This document shows, in pieces, positions 34,028-42,305 of a stretch of DNA of 64,000 bases. A program made the translations under genes and the position numbers. The stretch's first letter is position 1; the number at the start of each line of letters is the position of its first letter. The notes beneath the pieces are model-generated. The model worked only from the letters and a program-made list of their open reading frames with translations, did not search any database and was not told where the DNA came from. Source of the DNA: Devosia riboflavina (GTDB lineage Bacteria; Pseudomonadota; Alphaproteobacteria; Rhizobiales; Devosiaceae); NCBI RefSeq assembly GCF_000743575.1, contig NZ_JQGC01000030.1, positions 1-64,000 on the forward strand. Direction: 5' to 3'.

Positions 34028-34720
34028 ATGACCTTGATCGATGCTGGCGACGGTGCCGGAGCGGGCACTGCCACGAAACCTTTGGGCTTTAGCCGCCGGT
34101 CTTTCCTCATGGGCCTCAGCGCATTTGGTGCGCTCGGCCTTGCCGGGTGCGCTGCGACCGGGGGAATGAGCGTGGCCGAGGCGGAGCGGGTCTATGGGCC
34201 GCTGCCCAACGAGCGCTTTCCGGTGCCGGCGGTCAATCTCAACAAGGTCGATCCCAAATATCTTCGCCGGCGCGTGCGCTATGATTCCAAGGAGGCGGTG
34301 GGCACGATCATCGTCGATCCCCGCCACTATTATGTCTATCGCATCGAAGGCGATGGTTACGCGACCCGCTATGGCGCCAATGTCGGGCGCGCCGGGTTCC
34401 TGTGGAGCGGCGAGGCCTATATCGGGCGCAAGGCCGAATGGCCGATATGGACGCCGCCGAAGGAAATGATCGCGCGCCAGCCGGAGGCTGCGCCCTATGC
34501 CAATGGCATGAAGCCGGGCCTCGACAATCCGCTGGGCGCGCGCACGCTCTATCTCTACCAGAACGGCGCCTATACGCTTTACACGATCTACAGCACGATC
34601 ATGCCGGAGACGATCGGCAAGGGCATTTCCAGCGGCTGCGTTGGCCTGCTGACGCAGGACATGGTCGATCTCTATGAGAAGACGCCAGTTGATACCAAGG
34701 TGATCGTGCTGAAGGCCTAG
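34028..34720 (+). CDS. Small L,D-transpeptidase-fold lipoprotein with altered active site
   Basis: A 230-residue protein. The N-terminus has SRRSFLMG and LAGCA, a Tat signal with a lipobox, so it is probably a lipoprotein. The YkuD domain (about 80-228) is clear: EAVGTIIVDPRHYYVYRIEGDG, ARTLYLYQNGAYTLYTIY, GISSGCVGLLTQDMVDLY. The expected HGT before the loop reads YST, and the residue after Cys-x, normally Arg (GCIRM), is Gly (GCVGL). The nucleophilic Cys remains. Relatives in this order are numerous and act in peptidoglycan cross-linking; activity here is uncertain. Confidence 0.85.
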   Translation: MTLIDAGDGAGAGTATKPLGFSRRSFLMGLSAFGALGLAGCAATGGMSVAEAERVYGPLPNERFPVPAVNLNKVDPKYLRRRVRYDSKEAVGTIIVDPRHYYVYRIEGDGYATRYGANVGRAGFLWSGEAYIGRKAEWPIWTPPKEMIARQPEAAPYANGMKPGLDNPLGARTLYLYQNGAYTLYTIYSTIMPETIGKGISSGCVGLLTQDMVDLYEKTPVDTKVIVLKA

Positions 34721-35055
34721 CGGCTGGTCCGGGTTTTCGGGGTTGGGCTCAGGCTCAGGCCTGGAAGACGCCTTGCCTGTCTTGCGGCTCTCCGCCATCA
34801 TTTCCTCCCCACAAGGGGGCTGTTCACCTCGGACGTTTGCGCGATTTACGCTCCATTCACGGTGTCATTCCCGCGAAAGCGGGAACCCCCTGTTTGTAAA
34901 CGGAGGTCCCCGCTTTCGCGGGGATGACACGGTGAAAAAATCACAAGGTCAGCGGACGTTCGGAATAGACCTCCCCCAAGTGGAGGGAGGTGCTTGCCGG
35001 GATTTCCCAGTCCATCGCCCCCCTTTGTGGCCAAGCGCCAAGCGGCGGTTGCGCC
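34721..35055. other. Repeat-rich intergenic region
   Basis: 335 bp without a gene between two convergent genes. It holds partial copies of the CCCCACAAGGGGG element (34807-34819), the large palindrome at 34858-34934, and an inverted GACCTCCCCC/GGAGGGAGGT pair near 34970-34992. It looks like a landing site for dispersed repeats. Confidence 0.65.
34858..34934. repeat. GTCATTCCCGCGAAAGCGGG palindromic repeat, copy 1
   Basis: A 77-bp inverted repeat with arms CACGGTGTCATTCCCGCGAA and its near-complement ending TGACACGGTG, each containing a smaller CCCGCGAAAGCGGG palindrome. A second copy lies at 52024-52097. Dispersed palindromes of this type are common in alphaproteobacterial intergenic DNA. 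Confidence 0.85.
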
Positions 35056-36345
35056 CTATTGCTTCGGGGCCCTCCCGAAAATCAGCGCGGCGTTGACGCC
35101 ACCGAAGCCGAAGGAATTGGAGAGGGCGTAATCGATCGCCTTGGCGCGCGGCTGATTGGGGACGAGGTCGAAGGGGGCGGCTTCTTCGATCGGGTCTTCG
35201 AGATTGATGGTGGGCGGGAGCTGGCCGGTTTCGAGCGCCTTGATGGAGAAGACGGCTTCGAGCGCGCCGGCAGCGCCGAGGAGGTGGCCAGTGGCGGACT
35301 TGGTCGAGGAGATGGAAAGGTCCTTGCCGCGATTGGTGAAGACGGCGGCGAGGGCGGCGATTTCGGCCTGGTCGCCGACGGCCGTCGAGGTGGCGTGGGC
35401 GTTGACATAGCCGATCTGGGTCTGGTCGAGGCCGGCCATGGAGAGGGCGTTGCGGATGGCGACCTGGGCACCGGCGCCATCGGGCGCGCCGGCGGTGAGG
35501 TGATAGGCGTCGGCCGAGGTGCCATAGCCGGCGAGAACGGCGAGCGGCTTGGCGCCGCGGGCGCGGGCATGGCTCAGCTTTTCGATGACGAGGGTGGCGG
35601 CGCCTTCGGAGAGGACAAAACCGTCATGGCCCTTGTCGAAGGGACGCGAGGCCTTGGCGGGGTCATCGGCGTGGGAGGCAGAGAGGGCGCGGGAGGCGCC
35701 GAAGCCGCCGAGGGAAATGGGATCGACCGAGCCTTCGGCGCCGCCGACCACGGCGACTTCCGCTTCGCCGGTCATGATCAGGCGCATGCCATCGCCGATG
35801 GCCTGGGCCGAGGCGGCGCAGGCGGTGACCGGGGTGCCGATGGGGCCGCGGAAGCTGTGGAGGATCGAGAGCCAGCCGGCGGCGAGATTGGCGAGGAATG
35901 AGGGCACGGTGAAGGGCGAGAGGCGGCGCGGGCCCTTGGTGTTGATGGTTTCAACGGCGCGGGCCATGACCGGGGAGCCGCCGACGCCGGAGCCGATGAT
36001 GGTGGCGGTGGCGGCCTGATCTGCCGGGCTTTCGGGGTGCCAATTGGCCTGGTTCAGCGCCTCGGCGGTGGCGGCGATGGAATATTGGATGAAGACGTCC
36101 ATCTTCTTGATTTCCTTGCCGTCGATGTGGTCGGCAGGATCGAACCCGGCTTCGTCATTGGCCTTGGACGGGACGAGGCCGGCGATGTGGGAGACGAAGT
36201 CGGTTGTGTCGAAGCGGTCATTGCGGACGATGCCGCTGCGGCCGGCGAGGAGACGCTGCCAGTTGGTTTCGACCCCCACGCCAAGGGGGCTCACAACGCC
36301 CATGCCGGTGACGACGATGGGGTCCTGGGGATCGGGGCGCAGCAT
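35056..36345 (-). CDS. Beta-ketoacyl-ACP synthase (FabF-like)
   Basis: A 429-residue condensing enzyme that extends acyl chains on acyl carrier protein. VVTGMGVVSPLG (11-22) opens the fold, the nucleophile is C176 in TACAASAQAIGD, the two His lie in NAHATSTAVGD and SATGHLLGAAGALE, and SNSFGFGGVNAAL closes it. ATG 36345 with GGAG upstream is chosen over a longer frame. No ACP or other fatty-acid gene is near; instead it follows a MarR-type regulator gene on the same strand, with an operator-like palindrome between them, suggesting conditional use in a specialised lipid. Confidence 0.9.
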   Translation of the reverse strand: MLRPDPQDPIVVTGMGVVSPLGVGVETNWQRLLAGRSGIVRNDRFDTTDFVSHIAGLVPSKANDEAGFDPADHIDGKEIKKMDVFIQYSIAATAEALNQANWHPESPADQAATATIIGSGVGGSPVMARAVETINTKGPRRLSPFTVPSFLANLAAGWLSILHSFRGPIGTPVTACAASAQAIGDGMRLIMTGEAEVAVVGGAEGSVDPISLGGFGASRALSASHADDPAKASRPFDKGHDGFVLSEGAATLVIEKLSHARARGAKPLAVLAGYGTSADAYHLTAGAPDGAGAQVAIRNALSMAGLDQTQIGYVNAHATSTAVGDQAEIAALAAVFTNRGKDLSISSTKSATGHLLGAAGALEAVFSIKALETGQLPPTINLEDPIEEAAPFDLVPNQPRAKAIDYALSNSFGFGGVNAALIFGRAPKQ

Positions 36346-36358
36346 ATATTTGTCTCCT

Positions 36359-36370
36359 GTGTATATGCAC
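36359..36370. promoter_or_regulatory. MarR operator candidate at the ketoacyl synthase promoter
   Basis: GTGTATATGCAC, one base different from the perfect palindrome GTGCATATGCAC at 36844. It lies 13 bp upstream of the synthase start codon. Confidence 0.65.
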
Positions 36371-36409
36371 GATGTGATGTGCAATTGGGGCGAATTCAGG
36401 GTCTTGGGC

Positions 36410-36826
36410 CTAGAGTTTGGCGAGGTGGCGGAGGCCGGTCAGCGTGGTCTGGAAGTCGGGGTTCGTCAGCACGGTGCGCAGTTCGTCCTGGGCCTGACGC
36501 CAGATCGGCAGGGCGGCGTCGAAGGCCTTGCGGCCTTCGGGAGTGAGGGCGATGCGGCGCATGCGGGCGAGATCGCCGGGACCGGCAGAGACCAGTTTGC
36601 GGCGTTCAAGTACGGCGAGGTTTCGCGAGAGGGTCGTGCGGTCGACGGCGAGGAAACTGGCCATTTCGGTGATCGAGGCGGCCGAATTTGTGCTCAGGGC
36701 GCCAAGGATGTTGAACTGGGCGGCGGTGATGCCGACGCTGCGCAATTGGTGATCGGCGCGACGGGTCAGCGCCCGCGCCGCCTTGCGCGTGTTCATGATC
36801 AGGCAGTCTTCGAGCGCGTAGTCCAT
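36410..36826 (-). CDS. MarR-family transcriptional regulator
   Basis: A 138-residue winged-helix protein: ARALTRRADHQLRSVGITAAQFNILGAL, then SITEMASFLAVDRTTLSRNLAVLERRKLV as the recognition helix and GDLARMRRIALTPEGRKAF as the wing. MarR proteins usually repress themselves and a neighbour until a small, often phenolic, ligand binds. A perfect GTGCATATGCAC sits 17 bp upstream of its start and a near-copy precedes the downstream ketoacyl synthase gene. The ATG at 36826 lacks a strong ribosome site. Confidence 0.9.
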   Translation of the reverse strand: MDYALEDCLIMNTRKAARALTRRADHQLRSVGITAAQFNILGALSTNSAASITEMASFLAVDRTTLSRNLAVLERRKLVSAGPGDLARMRRIALTPEGRKAFDAALPIWRQAQDELRTVLTNPDFQTTLTGLRHLAKL

Positions 36827-36843
36827 GGGCGGTGATTTAGGTC

Positions 36844-36855
36844 GTGCATATGCAC
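36844..36855. promoter_or_regulatory. MarR operator candidate (autoregulatory)
   Basis: Perfect 12-bp palindrome GTGCATATGCAC, 17 bp upstream of the MarR gene start. Paired with a near-copy at 36359. Confidence 0.7.
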
Positions 36856-36973
36856 ATGTCAAATTTGCGCGGGGTGTAGACAAGGCTTTTGGGCGTCATA
36901 CACTCGTCATGATCGCGGTTGGGCGATCTTGGGTGGCGGCCCATAGTGGATGCCACGGGTAGAGGGTAAAATT

Positions 36974-37864
36974 ATGAAAGCCAGACGTTTGGGATCGTCG
37001 CTGCTTGTGGCCGGCGTCGCGATTTTTGCTGCAAGTGTCGCTGTGAGGGCAGAGACCGTGGATGAAGTGACGGTGCAGAACGGTGCGCGGGCTGTGCCGG
37101 CGACGGTGGTGGTGCCGGACGGGGAGGGGCCGTTTCCGGCCGTGGTGATGAACCATGGGCATGGCGGCGGGCGGCAGGAGAATGGCGGCTTTGGTCGGAT
37201 TGCCAAGGCGCTGGCTGACAAGGGAATTCTGACCATTCGCATGGATTTTGCCGGATCGGGCGACAGCAAGGAGCCGTTCACCGAGGGCTATCTCACCAAT
37301 ATGATCTCGGATTCCAATGCGAGCCTTGGCTACATTCTGGAGAATTATGCGGTCGACAAGGATCGGCTGGGGATCTTTGGCTACAGCATGGGCGGGCGCA
37401 TTGCGCTGACCATCGGGGCCTCGAGCGACAATCCCTATAAGGCCATCGGACTTCTGGCGCCTTCCGCGGACTGGGGGCAGGAGATGATGGTGGGGTTCCT
37501 CGGCGGACAGGCCGAGTACGACCGGCTTTATGCCGAGTCTGGCGGGGACAAGGGTTATGCCGAGTTCACCACCCAATGGGGGCAGGTGCAGCAGCTCAGC
37601 CGGCAGTGGTTTGACGACATGATCGCCTCAAAACCGCTGGAGCTGGCGGGGACCTATAAGGGGCCGATGATCGTCGTGCATGGGGACAAGGATGTCGTCG
37701 TGCCGGCGGCGGTGAATGAGGCGGTGATTGCGGCCTATCCGGAGGCGAGCCTGGTGGTGGCGCCGGAGGCGGATCATGGCTATGGGTTCTATAGCGACCA
37801 GCCGGATGTGACGGTGCTGGTGGACACGACCTTTGCCGAGTTTTTTGCCGAGAACCTGAAATAG
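36974..37864 (+). CDS. Exported alpha/beta-hydrolase
   Basis: A 296-residue hydrolase with a signal peptide (about 1-27). The nucleophile is S138 in GYSMGGR, with oxyanion HGHGGG near 61-66, a likely acid in VHGDKDVVV near 233 and H in EADHGYG near 263. The pattern resembles periplasmic dienelactone-hydrolase-like or acyl esterases; substrate unknown. ATG 36974 with AGAGGG upstream is preferred over one eight codons earlier. It is divergent from the MarR gene, so the palindrome at 36844 could also affect it. Confidence 0.85.
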   Translation: MKARRLGSSLLVAGVAIFAASVAVRAETVDEVTVQNGARAVPATVVVPDGEGPFPAVVMNHGHGGGRQENGGFGRIAKALADKGILTIRMDFAGSGDSKEPFTEGYLTNMISDSNASLGYILENYAVDKDRLGIFGYSMGGRIALTIGASSDNPYKAIGLLAPSADWGQEMMVGFLGGQAEYDRLYAESGGDKGYAEFTTQWGQVQQLSRQWFDDMIASKPLELAGTYKGPMIVVHGDKDVVVPAAVNEAVIAAYPEASLVVAPEADHGYGFYSDQPDVTVLVDTTFAEFFAENLK

Positions 37865-37877
37865 GTTTAGCCTGGAG

Positions 37878-37897
37878 GGGCGGCTTAAGCGCCGCCC
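37878..37897 (+). terminator. Weak hairpin after the hydrolase gene
   Basis: GGGCGGC and GCCGCCC with a TTAAGC loop, 13 bp after the stop codon, followed by TTCGCTTCCC. The T content is low, so termination is only possible. Confidence 0.45.
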
Positions 37898-38038
37898 TTC
37901 GCTTCCCAAAGGCTTAGAAAATAAGCCCTGTGATCTCCCGGTTATCGGATTGATATTGCGTCATTTTGGTGATGCTATGCGTAAATGTTTCGAAACCGCA
38001 TCGATCTTCAGCACGGCTTTCCTGGGACGGCGTAGCTG

Positions 38039-38968
38039 ATGTTTACCTATATCCTCAATCGTCTGGGCATGATGCTCGTGACCCTATGGGCGATCGTCAC
38101 GCTGACGTTTTTCCTCATGCATGCGGTGCCGGGCGGGCCGTTCGTCTCCGAGCGCATGCTCGCGCCGGAGATCGCGGCGGCGCTCAATGCCAAATATGGG
38201 CTGAACCTGCCGATCTGGGAGCAGTATCTCAATTATCTCGGGCGGATTCTGACGTTCGATCTCGGGCCATCGTTCAAGTATCCCGGCGTGTCGATCAATT
38301 CGATGATCGCGGCGGGATTGCCGGTGACGCTGCAGACGGGGTTGCTGGCGGTGATCTGCGTCGTGGCGCTCGGCGTGCCGCTCGGGGTGATCGCGGCGCT
38401 CAATCGCAATCGCTGGCCGGATACGACGGTGATGTTCATTGCGACGCTCGGGGTGGCCATTCCGAGCTATGTGATCGCGACGGTGTCTATCTATGTCTTT
38501 GCGCTGAGGCTGGGCTGGGTACCGACCTTTGGGCTCGATGATTGGCGGGGGTATTTCCTGCCGGTGTTTGCGCTGTCGGGGTTCTGGATTTCCTTCGTGT
38601 CGCGGCTGACGCGCTCGTCGCTGCTCGAAACGCTGGAACAGGATTATATGGTGACGGCCCGGGCCAAGGGGCTGCGAAAAGGGCAGATCCTTTTCAAGCA
38701 TGGACTGCGCAATTCATTGTTGCCGGTAGTGACGGTGCTGGGGCCGGTGGTGGCGAACCTGATTACCGGGTCTTTCGTTATCGAGCAGATTTTTGCCCTG
38801 CCGGGGATCGGGCGGCAGTTCGTGCTGTCGATCACCAATCGCGATTATACCGCCATCATGGGCATCACCATTTTCTATGCGGCGATCCTGATGGTTATGA
38901 TCCTGATCGTTGACCTTCTCTATGTGTGGCTCGATCCGCGCATCAAACTGACCAAGGCTGCCGCATGA
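38039..38968 (+). CDS. oppB: Peptide ABC transporter permease OppB/DppB
   Basis: A 309-residue inner-membrane protein with six predicted helices. MFTYILNRLGMMLVTLWAIVTLTFFL is the usual OppB N-terminus, and TRSSLLETLEQDYMVTARAKGL followed by FKHGLRNSLLPVVT is the coupling-helix region that meets the ATPases. It forms half of the channel for oligopeptides. First gene of a five-gene operon, with its stop overlapping the oppC start. The ribosome site is weak. Confidence 0.94.
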   Translation: MFTYILNRLGMMLVTLWAIVTLTFFLMHAVPGGPFVSERMLAPEIAAALNAKYGLNLPIWEQYLNYLGRILTFDLGPSFKYPGVSINSMIAAGLPVTLQTGLLAVICVVALGVPLGVIAALNRNRWPDTTVMFIATLGVAIPSYVIATVSIYVFALRLGWVPTFGLDDWRGYFLPVFALSGFWISFVSRLTRSSLLETLEQDYMVTARAKGLRKGQILFKHGLRNSLLPVVTVLGPVVANLITGSFVIEQIFALPGIGRQFVLSITNRDYTAIMGITIFYAAILMVMILIVDLLYVWLDPRIKLTKAAA

Positions 38969-40137
38969 CCGATATCTCGCCGGAAATGTGGGCCAAGGTG
39001 CCGGCTGCGGAGAAGGTGGCGCCCATAGCGCCGCCCGCGCCGACCTATGGGCAGGAAGTGCGGCGGCGGCTCTGGGCCAACAAGCCGGCCGTGGTCAGTA
39101 TCGTCTTCATTATTCTGTTGGTGATCGCGGCGTTCTTCGGGCCGTATTTTTCACCGCATACCTATTACAAGCAGGACCTGAAGCTCGCGAATATTCCGCC
39201 GTTTTTTGAAACCTATGCGGTGACGGATGGGGCCGGGGAGACGACGCGGTTCTTCCTCAATGCGTCGAATTTCAACCTCTATGAGGTGGATGCCGAGGGA
39301 AACATGCTTGGGCTGCTGCGTGGCGGCCGCAAGGAAATGATCAAGAAGAGCCAGCCCTATGAGTTTGGCGACCAGACGCTGACGCTCGACTATTCGAAAC
39401 TGCCGGTGCGGCTGCTGCTCGAAGATGGCAGCGAAGTGCGACCGAGCGGCTGGAGTTGGAACAAAACCTATCTCTTCGGCACCGATCAGTTGGGCCGCGA
39501 TATTCTGGTGCGCCAGCTTTATGGCGCGCAGATTTCGCTGACGGTGGCCTTTGTCGCGACGCTCGTCAATTTTTTCATCGGCGTCTTCTATGGCGGCATT
39601 GCCGGCTATATGGGGGGCAAGGTCGATGCGGTGATGATGCGGTTTGTCGAGATCATTTCGACGATTCCGCTGACGCTCTATGTCGTGTTGCTCATGGTGG
39701 TTTTTGACTCCGGGCTCCTGTCCATCATTGTCGCCATTGGCTCGGTATTCTGGGTGGATATGGCGCGGATCGTGCGCGGCCAGATATTGAGCTTGAAGAG
39801 CCAGGATTATGTGGCGGCGGCGCGGACCATGGGGGCTTCTCCGGCGCGAATTTTGACGCGGCATCTACTGCCCAATTCGATTGGGCCGATCATTGTCACC
39901 CTGACCATGCTGATCCCCTCGGCCATCTTCATCGAGAGTTTTATGAGCTTTATCGGGCTTGGCGTGACGCCGCCGCTGGCAAGCTGGGGCTCGCTGACTT
40001 CGGAGGCGGTGGAGACGTTGCGTGCTTATCCGCATCAGCTTTTCTTCCCGGCAGCGGCGATTTCTCTGACCATGTTCGCCTTCAACTTCCTGGGCGATGG
40101 GCTGCGCGATGCGCTTGATCCGAGGGTTGGGCGATGA
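38965..40137 (+). CDS. oppC: Peptide ABC transporter permease OppC/DppC with long periplasmic insert
   Basis: A 390-residue inner-membrane protein, the second half of the peptide channel. After a cytoplasmic tail and first helix (about 43-65) there is an unusual stretch of about 110 residues before the next helix, rather than the few dozen in short OppC proteins. The coupling motif DYVAAARTMGASPARILTRHLLPN is near 285. Its ATG overlaps the oppB stop, and its stop overlaps the oppD start, so translation is coupled. Confidence 0.93.
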   Translation: MTDISPEMWAKVPAAEKVAPIAPPAPTYGQEVRRRLWANKPAVVSIVFIILLVIAAFFGPYFSPHTYYKQDLKLANIPPFFETYAVTDGAGETTRFFLNASNFNLYEVDAEGNMLGLLRGGRKEMIKKSQPYEFGDQTLTLDYSKLPVRLLLEDGSEVRPSGWSWNKTYLFGTDQLGRDILVRQLYGAQISLTVAFVATLVNFFIGVFYGGIAGYMGGKVDAVMMRFVEIISTIPLTLYVVLLMVVFDSGLLSIIVAIGSVFWVDMARIVRGQILSLKSQDYVAAARTMGASPARILTRHLLPNSIGPIIVTLTMLIPSAIFIESFMSFIGLGVTPPLASWGSLTSEAVETLRAYPHQLFFPAAAISLTMFAFNFLGDGLRDALDPRVGR

Positions 40138-41138
40138 GTGAGCCAATTCTTTCGGTGCGAGATCTGACGACGTCGTTCTTCACGCGGCGTGGCGAAGTGC
40201 AGGCGGTGCGCGGCGTCAGTTTTGACGTGCATGAGGGCGAAATGCTCGGGCTCGTGGGCGAGAGCGGCTCGGGGAAATCGATCACCTGCATGTCGGTGCT
40301 GCGGCTGCTGAAGGCGGGCGGAACGATCAAGGCGGGGTCAGCGACGTTTGAGGGGACCGATATTCTTTCGCTCGACGAAGATGCGCTTTCGGACCTGCGG
40401 GGCAACCGGATCGGGGTGATCTTTCAGGACCCGATGACCTCGCTCAACCCCACTTTGACGGTGGGCGAGCAGGTGATGGAGGCGGTGAGGCGGCATCGCA
40501 AGGCTAGCGCGGCGGAAGCGCGGGCGCGGGCGGTGGAGCTGTTTGAGCTGGTGCGCATTCCGTCGGCGGCCAAGCGCCTCGACTCCTATCCGCATGAATT
40601 TTCGGGCGGCATGCGGCAGCGCGTGATGATTGCCATGGCGCTGGCCTGTGATCCGAAACTGCTGATTGCCGATGAGCCGACGACGGCGCTGGATGTGACC
40701 ATTCAGCGGCAGATTTTGGCGCTGCTCAAGGACTTGCAGCGGCGGCTGGGCATGTCGGTGATTTTGATCACGCATGACCTTGGCGTCATCGCCGAGGTGA
40801 CCGATCGGGTGCTGGTGCTTTATGGCGGGTTGGTCATGGAGACGGCGCCGGTGCGGGAGCTTTTTGCGCGGCCGGCGCATCCCTATACGGTGGGGCTTCT
40901 GGGGGCTGTGCCGGATTTGCGGGACGATACGCACAAAAGGCTGACGCCGATTCCGGGGAGCCCGCCGAACATGCTGGCGCCGCCGCCGGGATGTCCATTT
41001 GCGCCGCGCTGTGTGCATGCGATGAGCCAGTGTATGGCGGCGTTGCCGCCGCTGTTTGGCGCGGCTCACCAGTCGCGGTGCTGGCTGCAGCACCCTGAGG
41101 CGCCGAAGGTGGATGCGGTGCATGAGGTGGCGGCATGA
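40134..41138 (+). CDS. oppD: Peptide ABC transporter ATPase OppD/DppD
   Basis: A 334-residue ATPase that powers peptide uptake. Walker A GESGSGKS near residue 40, signature FSGGMRQRVMIAMALA near 157, Walker B LLIADEPTTALD near 178, and the C-terminal oligopeptide-transporter segment with CPFAPRC, whose cysteines can hold a cluster. The start overlaps the oppC stop. The gene ends just before a palindromic repeat that separates it from oppF. Confidence 0.95.
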   Translation: MSEPILSVRDLTTSFFTRRGEVQAVRGVSFDVHEGEMLGLVGESGSGKSITCMSVLRLLKAGGTIKAGSATFEGTDILSLDEDALSDLRGNRIGVIFQDPMTSLNPTLTVGEQVMEAVRRHRKASAAEARARAVELFELVRIPSAAKRLDSYPHEFSGGMRQRVMIAMALACDPKLLIADEPTTALDVTIQRQILALLKDLQRRLGMSVILITHDLGVIAEVTDRVLVLYGGLVMETAPVRELFARPAHPYTVGLLGAVPDLRDDTHKRLTPIPGSPPNMLAPPPGCPFAPRCVHAMSQCMAALPPLFGAAHQSRCWLQHPEAPKVDAVHEVAA

Positions 41139-41151
41139 GAGCGGGTATCGA

Positions 41152-41280
41152 GTTTGCCGGCACCCCCTCCCATCCTCCCCCGTCAAGGGGGAGGTGCCGC
41201 ATCGAGTTTGGGGTGAGAGCTTCTCACAATCACCAGACCAGCACCCTCCCCCTTGCGGGGAGGGATGGGGAGGGGGATTG
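41152..41280. repeat. CCCTCCC...GGGAGGG palindromic repeat inside the opp operon
   Basis: About 129 bp with outer arms CCCCCTCCCATCC and GGATGGGGAGGGGG and inner arms CCTCCCCCGTCAAGGGGGAGG and CCCTCCCCCTTGCGGGGAGGG. It belongs to the family at 44471 and 62429. It fills the whole oppD-oppF gap and its right end supplies a purine-rich stretch before the oppF start. Confidence 0.8.
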
Positions 41281-41289
41281 GTGCGCGCC

Positions 41290-42294
41290 ATGACACAGCC
41301 TCTTCTTCAACTGCGCGATCTGCACAAGCATTTCCGGCTGCCTGCGGCGCCGTTTGCGCCGAAGCCTGTTTTGAAAGCAGTCGATGGCGTCGATCTCGAT
41401 CTCATGAAGGGTGAGACGCTGGGGCTCGTGGGCGAATCCGGTTGCGGAAAATCGACGTTGGCGCGGACGGTCATTCGGCTGCATGAGCCGACTTCGGGCA
41501 GCATCGTCTTTGACGGGCAGGAAGTGGGAAAGGCCCCGGAGGGGCTGCTGGGGAATTTCCGGCGGCGGGTGCAGATGATTTTTCAGGACCCCTATGCTTC
41601 GCTCAATCCGCGCATGAGCGTGGGCGACCTGATTGCCGAGCCGCTGGAGATTGCCGGTATCGGCACGGCGGCGGAGCGGCGCAAGAAGGTGGCCGGTCTG
41701 CTCGATCGCGTTGGGTTGCCGAGCGACTCGGCGCAGCGTTTTGCGCATGAGTTTTCGGGTGGTCAGAGGCAGCGTATCGGCATTGCGCGGGCGATTGCGC
41801 TCGAGCCTGATCTGGTGATCTGCGACGAGCCGATTTCGGCGCTCGACGTGTCGGTTCAGGCGCAGGTCGTCAACATGCTGGAAGACCTGCAGGCCGACCT
41901 GGGGCTGACCTATCTTTTCATCACCCATGACCTTTCCATGGTCCGGCATATCTCGGACCGGATCGGGGTGATGTATCTCGGGAAAATCGTCGAACTCGCG
42001 ACCAGCGCCGATCTCTATCATCGGCCGTCGCACCCCTATACGCGGGCGCTGCTCTCGGCCATTCCGGTGCCGGACCCGGAAGCGGCGCGGGCGGCGGAGC
42101 CGATGCAAGGGGAAATTCCGAGCCCGATCGACATTCCATCCGGTTGCCGCTTCCGTACGCGCTGTCCGCTCGCCGTGGAGCTTTGCGCGAAGGTGGAGCC
42201 GCAATTGACCGATATTGGTGGGGGGCATCTGGCCGCCTGTCACTTCGCCGGGGAACTGGCGCAACAAGCAAACGGGGTAAGGGCCCCGCTATAG
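41290..42294 (+). CDS. oppF: Peptide ABC transporter ATPase OppF/DppF
   Basis: A 334-residue ATPase, partner of OppD. Walker A GESGCGKST near residue 50, QMIFQDPYASLNPRMSV, signature FSGGQRQRIGIARAI near 155, Walker B LVICDEPISALD near 175 and C-terminal CRFRTRCP. The ATG at 41290 is used; GTG 41281, closer to the GGAGGGGG of the upstream repeat, is a real alternative. A frame extends far upstream through the repeat and is not coding there. oppA follows after 11 bp. Confidence 0.94.
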   Translation: MTQPLLQLRDLHKHFRLPAAPFAPKPVLKAVDGVDLDLMKGETLGLVGESGCGKSTLARTVIRLHEPTSGSIVFDGQEVGKAPEGLLGNFRRRVQMIFQDPYASLNPRMSVGDLIAEPLEIAGIGTAAERRKKVAGLLDRVGLPSDSAQRFAHEFSGGQRQRIGIARAIALEPDLVICDEPISALDVSVQAQVVNMLEDLQADLGLTYLFITHDLSMVRHISDRIGVMYLGKIVELATSADLYHRPSHPYTRALLSAIPVPDPEAARAAEPMQGEIPSPIDIPSGCRFRTRCPLAVELCAKVEPQLTDIGGGHLAACHFAGELAQQANGVRAPL

Positions 42295-42305
42295 GAGAGA
42301 ACGCA

